The notes beneath the pieces are model-generated. The model ran no database searches. It was given only the letters and a program-made list of their open reading frames with translations, and had not been told where the DNA came from. A stretch of 6,003 bases of DNA, taken from positions 1 to 6,003 of the forward strand of contig JABSPP010000113.1 in NCBI GenBank assembly GCA_013214275.1. The letters run 5' to 3'. Positions within the stretch are counted from its first letter, which is position 1; each line of letters opens with the position of its first letter. This document shows, one piece after another, positions 1 to 4,017 of this stretch. The position numbers were made by a program, and so were the translations under genes. Origin of the DNA: Flavobacteriaceae bacterium (lineage in GTDB: Bacteria; Bacteroidota; Bacteroidia; Flavobacteriales; Flavobacteriaceae).

Positions 1-109
1 GAGTAGTCCCATAGGGCAAATCGCAAAAAATCATATCAATGCTTTTATCTTCTACGTGTTTAGGCATTAACTCTAAGCAATCACCTAAATATATTTCGTT
101 TATTTTCAT
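1..109 (-). CDS. DNA methyltransferase (N4/N6 type), N-terminus only
   Basis: The gene runs off the left edge; 36 codons are visible from an ATG at 109. The translation opens MKINEIYLGDCLELMPKHV and reaches DMIFCDLPYGTT at about residues 25-36. The pattern 'YxGDCLExM...D.I..DLPYG' is that of the beta-class adenine-N6 or cytosine-N4 methyltransferases, where D-L-P-Y is motif IV, the catalytic loop that holds the flipped base. The DLPYGTT variant is common in stand-alone phage enzymes. Such enzymes use S-adenosylmethionine, and in phages usually protect the genome from host restriction. Target sequence cannot be read from this fragment, and the SAM-binding motif lies outside the window. It is the last visible member of the string of small leftward genes. 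No restriction partner is seen. Confidence 0.85.
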   Translation of the reverse strand, partial: MKINEIYLGDCLELMPKHVEDKSIDMIFCDLPYGTT

Positions 110-136
110 AATTCAGTTTTAAAAATCCGTACAGCA

Positions 137-190
137 GGTAACAATGTATATAAGCCATACAAGTACAGGCTCATATACTTTTACGTTAGC
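137..190 (-). repeat. Imperfect inverted-repeat site 1 between small genes (attC-like)
   Basis: The core is a long hairpin: GTATATAAGCC at 146-156 faces GGCTCATATAC at 168-178, 10 of 11 positions paired, with an 11-nt loop. The only mismatch (A/C on the plus strand) becomes a G-U pair in RNA read from the minus strand. Outside it lie TAAC (139-142) and GTTA (184-187). The right end holds the stop codon of the 74-residue gene, inside CGCTAACG. A simple terminator would lack these outer boxes and the embedded stop. Outer box homology to a true attC is weak on the left side. Confidence 0.4.
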
Positions 191-410
191 GTGAATATTT
201 TGATAGCAGATAGTCTGCTGCTCGAATTTCTCGCTCATACCATTCCTTGGGATATTTATTATTTGTTTCAATCAACTCTTCAAGCCTATTTCTAAAGTCA
301 AGAAGCTCATCAATAGTTGGCAGTATCTTTAAGCGGTTGTAGTCGGCTATCAAAAGACTCCCGCTAACATCCGCTATAATATCATTATTCGTTTCACTCA
401 TACGCTTCAT
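186..410 (-). CDS. Small protein of unknown function (74 residues)
   Basis: I do not recognise this protein. It is acidic to neutral and predicted helical, with no membrane segment or signal peptide. Residues 33-56 (DELLDFRNRLEELIETNNKY) look like an amphipathic helix, and the C-terminus ends in a second helix (REIRAADYLLSKYSR). The first ATG is at 410; a second at 401 (protein starting MSETNND, 71 residues) is equally possible, and neither has a Shine-Dalgarno. It sits alone between two inverted-repeat sites, and its stop codon TAA lies inside CGCTAACG, the end of the left site. That arrangement, one small gene plus one palindromic site, is what suggests a cassette. Reality of the gene is supported by length and sensible composition only. 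Confidence 0.55.
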   Translation of the reverse strand: MKRMSETNNDIIADVSGSLLIADYNRLKILPTIDELLDFRNRLEELIETNNKYPKEWYEREIRAADYLLSKYSR

Positions 411-462
411 AGCTTTTTCGTTATTGCTTTATGTCTGTATATTCGTTTCACATTTCAAAAAT

Positions 463-529
463 TAACGGCACATAACAAAACCATAAATAATGTTCGTGCC
501 TCACACTATTCATAGCCAAACCGTTAGGC
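463..529 (-). repeat. Imperfect inverted-repeat site 2 between small genes (attC-like)
   Basis: Read on the minus strand it starts GCCTAACGG (529-521) and ends CCGTTA (468-463). The ends pair as TAACGG/CCGTTA. Inside is a hairpin, GGCAC at 467-471 against GTGCC at 496-500, continued by AACA 474-477 against TGTT 491-494. The total of about 67 nt and the plan (outer 7-mer RYYYAAC, inner arms, unpaired middle) fit an integron attC site. The distal end GTTAATT matches the GTTRRRY core only partly. The stop codon of the 45-residue gene is the TAA inside GCCTAAC. Confidence 0.4.
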
Positions 530-661
530 GCAATAACACCACCACAACCACCTGTGTATAGGTTTTGCGTTATCAAGAGTCACGCCTACTGTATTTAACA
601 TTTTAGGTTTCCAATATTTCCACCATCCTTTTTTGTCTGCTTTATGTATCCAAATTTTCAT
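524..661 (-). CDS. Tryptophan-rich small protein of unknown function (45 residues)
   Basis: An ATG at 661 opens a 45-codon frame beginning MKIWIHKADKKGWWKYW and ending HRWLWWCYCA. Seven of 45 residues are tryptophan and about eight are lysine, so the product would be basic and aromatic. No family is recognised. The ATG follows the stop of a 21-codon frame by only 5 nt (TAATAGATATG), which suggests translational coupling. The TAA stop is embedded in GCCTAACGG, the first box of inverted-repeat site 2, exactly as in many integron cassettes. With no homology search, coding status rests on position and the embedded stop; the unusual composition is a reason for doubt. Confidence 0.4.
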   Translation of the reverse strand: MKIWIHKADKKGWWKYWKPKMLNTVGVTLDNAKPIHRWLWWCYCA

Positions 662-666
662 ATCTA

Positions 667-732
667 TTAATTTAAGTTAAAGTGTCTAACCTTATCGTGT
701 TTCCTGTATCCCATTTTTAATGTTTGTTTCAT
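667..732 (-). CDS. Very short basic reading frame (21 residues), possible leader
   Basis: The frame starts ATG at 732 with MKQTLKMGYRKHDKV and stops 5 nt before the 45-residue gene. It is strongly basic (K, R, H). It could be a leader peptide that brings ribosomes to the next start, a tiny gene of its own, or chance. Upstream is A/T-rich with the second copy of the ATAGYCAAACCGTT repeat. Confidence 0.2.
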   Translation of the reverse strand: MKQTLKMGYRKHDKVRHFNLN

Positions 733-784
733 ATTATAGTCAAACCGTTTAATGAAAAGTGGAGACGGTTCAGTTTCCAAAACC

Positions 785-829
785 GCCTAACGCTCCCACT
801 ATTACGTGCTATCTGCTCCCAGAGTTAGT
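785..829 (-). repeat. Inverted-repeat site 3 with GCCTAAC core (attC-like, weak)
   Basis: GCCTAAC at 785-791 faces GTTAGTT at 823-829; CTAAC/GTTAG pair over 5 bp. The interior has only short pairings (CTC/GAG and CAC/GTG). On the minus strand the site ends GTTAGGC, the complement of the GCCTAAC that starts site 2. The two 7-mers therefore bracket the 45-residue gene in the orientation expected of a cassette. The interior is much poorer than in sites 1 and 2, so this is the weakest of the three. Confidence 0.3.
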
Positions 830-852
830 TATATATGATTTCAAATACAACC

Positions 853-906
853 TCAATCACTTGGAATCGAACCAAGCTCCCGCCTCACCTAGACCTTAGC
901 AACCGA
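853..906 (-). pseudogene. tRNA relic: T-arm and acceptor pairing without an anticodon arm
   Basis: A canonical T-arm, CTTGG-TTCGATT-CCAAG, lies at 876-860. The 7 nt after it (TGATTGA, 859-853) can pair with TCGGTTG at 906-900 over 7 positions, four of them G-U. Only 23 nt separate the 5' strand of this stem from the T-arm, about 18 fewer than in a normal tRNA, so the anticodon arm is missing. It may be a decayed tRNA gene. The alternative is a chance pairing beside a bare T-arm copied from a tRNA 3' end. No CCA is encoded. Confidence 0.4.
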
Positions 907-928
907 GACGGAATCGAACCGTCCTTTG
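900..928 (-). pseudogene. tRNA 3'-end fragment (T-arm only)
   Basis: GACGG-TTCGATT-CCGTC at 923-907 is a perfect T-stem and loop, followed by TCGGTTG as a would-be 3' acceptor strand. Its 5' partner CAACCGA is absent: the tRNA-Cys gene ends only 5 nt upstream. So there is no room for a 5' half. It is either the remnant of a tRNA deleted in an array or a tRNA 3' end carried as an attachment-site duplicate. Confidence 0.5.
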
Positions 929-1000
929 AGTTGGTGGTGAGATTTGAACTCACGATGACAGATTTGCAGTCTGCCCTCTTAACCACTTGAGTACACCAAC
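929..1000 (-). tRNA. tRNA-Cys (anticodon GCA)
   Basis: The cloverleaf is complete, 72 nt on the minus strand. The acceptor GTTGGTG (1000-994) pairs with CACCAAC (936-930) with no mismatch, and the discriminator is U, as cysteinyl-tRNA synthetase requires. The D-stem is CTC/GAG around AAGTGGTTAA. The anticodon arm is GCAGA-CTGCAAA-TCTGT with anticodon GCA, and the T-arm is GTGAG-TTCAAAT-CTCAC. CCA is not encoded. The gene starts 4 nt after the stop of the short lipoprotein-like frame and is followed directly by tRNA relics, so it is the intact member of a decayed tRNA cluster. Whether it is phage-borne or host-derived cannot be told here. Confidence 0.93.
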
Positions 1001-1004
1001 TTTT

Positions 1005-1127
1005 TTACATAATTAGAACAATTTTTTTAAGATTGTTCGACGCAACATCAGCATCAGTACAAGAGAATGTAAAAGCAGCTAGCAAGATGTATAGTGTATA
1101 GCTTAGTTTTTCTCTTAAATTTTTCAT
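1005..1127 (-). pseudogene. Truncated small lipoprotein (40 residues)
   Basis: From ATG 1127 the product begins MKNLREKLSYTLYILLAAF and has a short basic N-region, a hydrophobic core at about residues 8-20 and a lipobox-like TFSC, giving lipidated Cys23. It continues TDADVASNNLKK. A 'CSDADV.S.NL' start right after the lipobox is, from memory, typical of a conserved small lipoprotein of unknown role in many siphoviruses that normally continues for roughly a hundred residues. Here it breaks off after LKK and stops 4 nt before the tRNA-Cys. The break falls in a perfect inverted repeat, GAACAAT/ATTGTTC (1016-1022 and 1032-1038), around a run of seven A. I read this as a truncation by rearrangement. 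A genuine 40-residue lipoprotein is the alternative. Confidence 0.5.
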
Positions 1128-1161
1128 TTGTTATATTTTTAAAGTTGTTTGTTTTTGCCTG

Positions 1162-1635
1162 TTAAATCAAATTAAAGGACTTCTCTCCAAGAAACACCAA
1201 TACATCACTAGCGATAATGGCTTGATCGGTTTCCATTTTTACATCACCGATTAAGTGCTCGAAATCCTCCTTCAAAAGTTCTGCTTGAAAGTCAGAGTCC
1301 AATTCTGGGGCAAACAGGGCGTTAAACCTACTCCACTCGTCCGAGGACATAAGGTCTTTAAGTGATGGCGCATTGTCTGCTGGTTGCTCATTCTTGGATG
1401 AGTGATCCGTTTGGCGTTCAGTCAGCACGCTACTAAAGTCTTCCCCCAAAACCTCAATCAACGCATCCTTCCTTGCTTCCCCGAAGAGAGACGAGGCAGT
1501 ATCAAGTCTCTTTACTTGTCGATTTAGCCTGTGTACGATTTTGAAATTATCAAACACAACATTCTTTAAAAGGTGGTCAATCATTTCTCTAAGCTCTACA
1601 GCTTCTTTTAGTGTTATTGTTACAGCATTAAACAT
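1162..1635 (-). CDS. Phage protein of unknown function (157 residues)
   Basis: Not recognised. The N-terminal half (about 1-75) is predicted helical and basic, with helices around TLKEAVELREMIDHLL and FKIVHRLNRQVKRLDTAS. The middle (75-95) is polar and probably a linker. The C-terminal half is strongly acidic (for example SDEWSRFNALFAPELDSDFQ). No catalytic motif, membrane segment or signal peptide is visible. The ATG at 1635 lies 5 nt after the stop of the helix-turn-helix gene, so it is co-transcribed and is the last gene of the leftward recombination operon before the tRNA region. Confidence 0.7.
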   Translation of the reverse strand: MFNAVTITLKEAVELREMIDHLLKNVVFDNFKIVHRLNRQVKRLDTASSLFGEARKDALIEVLGEDFSSVLTERQTDHSSKNEQPADNAPSLKDLMSSDEWSRFNALFAPELDSDFQAELLKEDFEHLIGDVKMETDQAIIASDVLVFLGEKSFNLI

Positions 1636-1640
1636 ATTCT

Positions 1641-1871
1641 TTATAATCTTCTTTCTAACTCGGATTCAACATCTATTATTAGCATATCTGCTGGAAATAT
1701 CATCCAGCTTTCAGTCTGTTTGCCTTTGATTGCGTGGCGATCTCTGGCGACAACCCTCAAGCTCTTAACCTTTACCCCAAAGAACTCTGCCGCTTCTTTT
1801 GCGGAGTAGAACTCTTTACCGAACTGGTCAGTCTTCCTGTATGCTATATATTTAGGCTCTTGTTCTGTCAT
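1641..1871 (-). CDS. Small helix-turn-helix protein (excisionase/MerR-like)
   Basis: The protein has 76 residues. Residues 22-43 (YSAKEAAEFFGVKVKSLRVV) have the layout of a winged helix-turn-helix of the MerR/excisionase kind: a Ser/Thr N-cap, 'AAEFFGV' as first helix and turn, and a basic second helix ending RVVARDR. Such proteins bind DNA as local regulators or as recombination directionality factors. No integrase is visible to support the second role. The ATG at 1871 is preceded at 8 nt by a GC-rich hairpin (1879-1897) that could affect its translation. It lies downstream of the SSB-like gene and 5 nt upstream of the next gene in the same operon. Function beyond DNA binding is open. Confidence 0.6.
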   Translation of the reverse strand: MTEQEPKYIAYRKTDQFGKEFYSAKEAAEFFGVKVKSLRVVARDRHAIKGKQTESWMIFPADMLIIDVESELERRL

Positions 1872-1878
1872 TTAAATT

Positions 1879-1897
1879 AAGGGGCGTTTCACCCCTT
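1879..1897 (-). promoter_or_regulatory. Short GC-rich hairpin ahead of the helix-turn-helix gene
   Basis: AAGGGG (1879-1884) pairs with CCCCTT (1892-1897). In the minus-strand RNA an extra U-G pair closes a 5-nt GAAAC loop. The stem ends 7 nt upstream of the ATG at 1871 and lies in the 67-nt gap after the SSB-like gene. On the minus strand the tract after it is TTAATTTAA, a poor U-run, so it may be a weak or attenuating terminator or a translation-control stem. On the plus strand a T-run follows after 4 nt, but no plus-strand gene ends here. Confidence 0.4.
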
Positions 1898-1938
1898 GTC
1901 GTTTTTTATATCATATCAACATCCACCGGAGTAGCACC

Positions 1939-2226
1939 TCAGAAGGGGAGGTCATCGCCCTCGTCTGGGCGAACAGCTTTGCTGACACCATCGCTTGAAA
2001 CATAAACCACTTTTGCATTGCCGAAGTAAGTCCTTGTCTCTTTTGCTTCTCTTTCCTCTTTTGATTGTGAAAGTTGGATAGATGCATTGTTCCCGTACTG
2101 GTCTACATCATCATTTACGAAGATCGTAATAGGTACATAGGTGTTGCCGTTTGAGTGTTGTTCGATTGTTCTTGCGGCCTCTTGGAGCTTCTCCAATGAA
2201 ATAGACCCTGAAATAATTGCGCTCAT
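1939..2226 (-). CDS. Probable phage single-stranded DNA-binding protein (SSB-like)
   Basis: The protein has 95 residues. It ends PDEGDDLPF, the acidic tail with terminal Pro-Phe by which SSB proteins recruit partner enzymes. The middle is beta-rich (VPITIFVND at 31-39, NASIQLSQSKEER at 47-59, FGNAKVVYVSSDG at 68-80), compatible with a small beta-barrel fold. The block SIQLSQSKEEREAK...YFGNAKVV resembles, from memory, short uncharacterised proteins encoded beside recombination genes in Bacteroidota phages. It is not a classical OB-fold SSB by sequence. It lies in the same operon as an ERF annealase and exonuclease, which act on single strands. The in-frame codons after the TGA continue for 10 residues to a TAA at 1906. 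Confidence 0.6.
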   Translation of the reverse strand: MSAIISGSISLEKLQEAARTIEQHSNGNTYVPITIFVNDDVDQYGNNASIQLSQSKEEREAKETRTYFGNAKVVYVSSDGVSKAVRPDEGDDLPF

Positions 2227-2257
2227 AATTTTTCTCGCGAATTGTAATTGTTTATGG

Positions 2258-2479
2258 TTAAAACAACCCTCCTTGGGTTGCAGTATTTTGATTCAATTTA
2301 ATTTGATCATTCTCTAATCGAGACTTAATCTGCCTAAAAAAAGCCAGTCGAATCGAGTTCTTGTCTCTCTCTGCGCTCGTGTAGCATTGCTCACGCTCCG
2401 CAGTAGTAGCCTGGAATAGCTGATCTGACAGTTCGATTAGTTCTTCGGTAGTATAGTTTCTTTTAAGTAGTCTCGGCAT
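2258..2479 (-). CDS. Small protein of unknown function (73 residues)
   Basis: Not recognised. It is predicted helical and charged, with one long helix likely across residues 10-35 (TTEELIELSDQLFQATTAER) and another at 40-58 (KNSIRLAFFRQIKSRLENDQ). No motif, membrane segment or signal is seen. Its ATG at 2479 lies inside the 3' end of the exonuclease gene, overlapping by 43 nt in another frame; no later ATG exists in the frame. The overlap suggests tight translational coupling with the exonuclease, so a role in the same recombination module is possible. Confidence 0.65.
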   Translation of the reverse strand: MPRLLKRNYTTEELIELSDQLFQATTAEREQCYTSAERDKNSIRLAFFRQIKSRLENDQIKLNQNTATQGGLF

Positions 2480-3114
2480 TCCATTACTCTTTTTTTTATA
2501 CGTGCAATATGCGAATTACTTCGCGGAAACGCAAACGTTTTTACTCTTTCTTTAAAATCCATTGTGCCCTCGTAATCCTCCCACACATCGTGAAACGCTA
2601 GTAGATACTTAGGGGTGTTCATTAGGACGTATGCTAGTTCTGCCTCAGACCTGTCAGTCACCCACATATAAGCTTGTAGCTGCCAGAAGTAGTCCGTTTT
2701 AGGGCAGGGGTACTTTTCTGTAGGCTCATAGCGTGCGTATCTGTAAAACGTGTCTAATGACCAAGGAGCTTTTATGTCAACGACTAAATCGTCCCCTATT
2801 AACACGTCAGGTGTACCCTGGGTATATTCGTTAGAGTAAAACACTTCATTCTTGGTCAGCCCGAATCGACCCTCGGCATATCCGTAGTCATCAATAGCTG
2901 CATCCTCCACTGCCCACCCTTTTTTGGTGTACTTGTTCCCTTTAAAGGTTTGCTCTCCTGTCACTTGTTCTTTATACCAGTTCTCCAAAAAGGAAATAGC
3001 CCCCCTGGGGAGGCCACCGCCTTTAGGAGAGTCGGCCATAATTTTACCGACCATTGAACAACGTATCTTAAAATCTTCAGCTAGGATCATATTTTCAAGA
3101 AAGCCCTTCGGCAT
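2437..3114 (-). CDS. YqaJ/lambda-exonuclease-type recombination nuclease
   Basis: A 225-residue PD-(D/E)XK nuclease. The visible catalytic set is Glu70 in the KKGWAVEDAA segment, Asp103 in GTPDVLIGDD, and Asp113-x-Lys115 in VVDIKAPWS. The YFWQLQAYMW block at 142-151 has the glutamine that follows the core in YqaJ, RecB and lambda Exo families. Members degrade one strand of double-stranded DNA 5' to 3', giving 3' tails for an annealase. The length fits the family (about 200-300). Its start overlaps the ERF gene by 20 nt, so the pair is translationally coupled, as expected for an exonuclease-annealase pair. A second ATG at codon 9 cannot be excluded as the start. No rival function is likely. 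Confidence 0.9.
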   Translation of the reverse strand: MPKGFLENMILAEDFKIRCSMVGKIMADSPKGGGLPRGAISFLENWYKEQVTGEQTFKGNKYTKKGWAVEDAAIDDYGYAEGRFGLTKNEVFYSNEYTQGTPDVLIGDDLVVDIKAPWSLDTFYRYARYEPTEKYPCPKTDYFWQLQAYMWVTDRSEAELAYVLMNTPKYLLAFHDVWEDYEGTMDFKERVKTFAFPRSNSHIARIKKRVMECRDYLKETILPKN

Positions 3115-3679
3115 ACTTTATTAACAAGTCCCGGTTGGCTTTTGTTAAGTCATATTTCTCACAAATCTCTGTATCAATGTCACCACCGCCCGATATGTGC
3201 AATGCCGCTTTTCTCCAATTAGGGTGCTCAGGGCTAAGGACAGGCTTAGACCTTTTTGCTTGTGTTTTTGCTTGTGTTTTTGGCGTGGCCGGTGCCGTGA
3301 TGGCATCATCGTCTTTTGTTGTCGTCAACCCTAAGATGGCCTCTAGCGTGTACCTTCTAAGGTAGGTTATACCACTACCGAGTGACTGATAATCGTTCTG
3401 CCCCCTTAAAGTTACGTCTGGAATAGGTATAAGACTGTCGATGTGCTCCCCAGAATCAGTGTGGAATACAGTTGTCTTTAACATTTTAACGCCCTCATCA
3501 ATTATAATAGGCTGGGTAAAGCCTAACCCAGCATCTTTTAAGTGAGGAGTTATCGCTTCTACTACAGAGGGGAGGCTTGCATACTTGTATGCGTAGTCCC
3601 CCTTCCCTGCCTTGGCACCTTTGTATATAACGCCCACTTCTGACTGGAATTTTGCTAATGCTTTATATAAATTCTTCAT
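3095..3679 (-). CDS. erf: ERF-family single-strand annealing protein
   Basis: The protein has 194 residues. Residues 1-126 match the ERF superfamily core: YKYASLPSVVEAITPHLKDA at 31-50, TVFHTDSGE at 70-78, and the hallmark QSLGSGITYLRRYTLEAILG at 98-117 followed by DDDA. ERF proteins form rings on single-stranded DNA and anneal complementary strands for phage recombination and circularisation. A low-complexity linker (KTQAKTQAK, about 134-143) leads to a short helical tail (150-194) that begins PEHPNW. The gene is followed with a 20-nt overlap by the exonuclease, and an SSB-like protein lies two genes further on. A TACATTTG box stands 4 nt before the ATG. Identification is secure; the tail domain is not characterised. 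Confidence 0.93.
   Translation of the reverse strand: MKNLYKALAKFQSEVGVIYKGAKAGKGDYAYKYASLPSVVEAITPHLKDAGLGFTQPIIIDEGVKMLKTTVFHTDSGEHIDSLIPIPDVTLRGQNDYQSLGSGITYLRRYTLEAILGLTTTKDDDAITAPATPKTQAKTQAKRSKPVLSPEHPNWRKAALHISGGGDIDTEICEKYDLTKANRDLLIKYAEGLS
3253..3281. repeat. 12-bp tandem repeat inside the annealase gene
   Basis: TTTTTGCTTGTG occurs twice in tandem (3253-3264, 3265-3276) with a partial third unit. It is in frame and encodes the Thr-Gln-Ala-Lys units of the linker between the ERF core and the C-terminal tail. Because the unit is a multiple of three, copy-number change would alter linker length without breaking the gene. Confidence 0.8.
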
Positions 3680-3683
3680 ACGC

Positions 3684-3715
3684 CAAATGTAAAACTAGCT
3701 CTTGTAAATAGCAAG
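3684..3715 (-). promoter_or_regulatory. Candidate Bacteroidota-type promoter before the annealase gene
   Basis: On the minus strand TACATTTG (3691-3684) matches the Bacteroidota -7 box TAnnTTTG exactly. A TTG-containing -33 element (CTTG, 3715-3712) lies 20 nt upstream, a normal distance. The ATG is only 4 nt after the -7 box, so a transcript from here would be leaderless. Alternatively the match is chance and the operon starts further upstream, before the 99-residue gene. Confidence 0.35.
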
Positions 3716-3717
3716 GG

Positions 3718-4017
3718 TTAATAGCCTTTTTTTGCACAGTAGGTCAATTCGTCATTCAGGTATCGGTCGCGACAAGCCCACAGGTCGTCTATCATCTTAT
3801 TTATCCTGTCCGCAAATTGATTGTTTCTTGGCAGGTAGTCGGCCACCCAGTAAATTATTGACTCGATGATTGTGTCGTCATCAGATGTAACCTGATTTTT
3901 CTCTTTATAGTACAGTATTTTTGCCTCGATTATTTCTATAATCACCTCTTGCTGTTCCACTGAACCGCTAAATGCTCTATCGACCTCCAATTTGTAAATG
4001 TCATCTAGGTTCTCCAT
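3718..4017 (-). CDS. Phage protein of unknown function (99 residues), first gene of the leftward operon
   Basis: Not recognised. The ATG at 4017 (MENLDDIYKLEVDRAFSG) is preferred; a TTG at 4023, two codons earlier, is less likely. The protein is acidic and predicted all-helical, with segments at about 20-38 (QQEVIIEIIEAKILYYKEKN), 48-60 (IIESIIYWVADYL) and 66-85 (RINKMIDDLWACRDRYL). There are two cysteines but no metal-binding pair. TAACTTTG stands 3 nt before the ATG. It heads the leftward operon; 38 nt separate its stop from the annealase start. Position suggests an early protein, possibly a small regulator or recombination accessory, which is inference only. Confidence 0.65.
   Translation of the reverse strand: MENLDDIYKLEVDRAFSGSVEQQEVIIEIIEAKILYYKEKNQVTSDDDTIIESIIYWVADYLPRNNQFADRINKMIDDLWACRDRYLNDELTYCAKKGY

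Larger units (their letters stand above)
512..749. repeat. Direct repeat ATAGYCAAACCGTT, two copies
   Basis: The 14-mer ATAGCCAAACCGTT at 512-525 recurs as ATAGTCAAACCGTT at 736-749, 13 of 14 identical. The first copy forms the end of inverted-repeat site 2. The second lies upstream of the small minus-strand genes and has its own partner: AACCGT 743-748 faces ACGGTT 765-770. The repeat suggests that the spacers between the small genes share an origin. The coordinates span both copies and the sequence between them. Confidence 0.5.

Noticed and set aside
853..928. T-arm fragments as the phage attachment site (attP)
   Set aside because: No integrase or integration-factor sites are visible nearby, so decayed tRNA is the simpler reading. 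Kept only as an option within the tRNA relic finding.
1016..1038. GAACAAT/ATTGTTC hairpin as a terminator or programmed frameshift site
   Set aside because: The stem is A/T-rich and lies inside the reading frame. The A7 run leads to no longer frame in either alternative phase, so neither role is supported.
1541..1729. 62-codon plus-strand frame with a hydrophobic stretch
   Set aside because: It lies antisense across two well-packed minus-strand genes; the hydrophobic run is a by-product of the opposite strand.
2924..3365. Two plus-strand frames antisense to the nuclease and annealase genes
   Set aside because: Both lie opposite strongly conserved protein families, so they are shadows.
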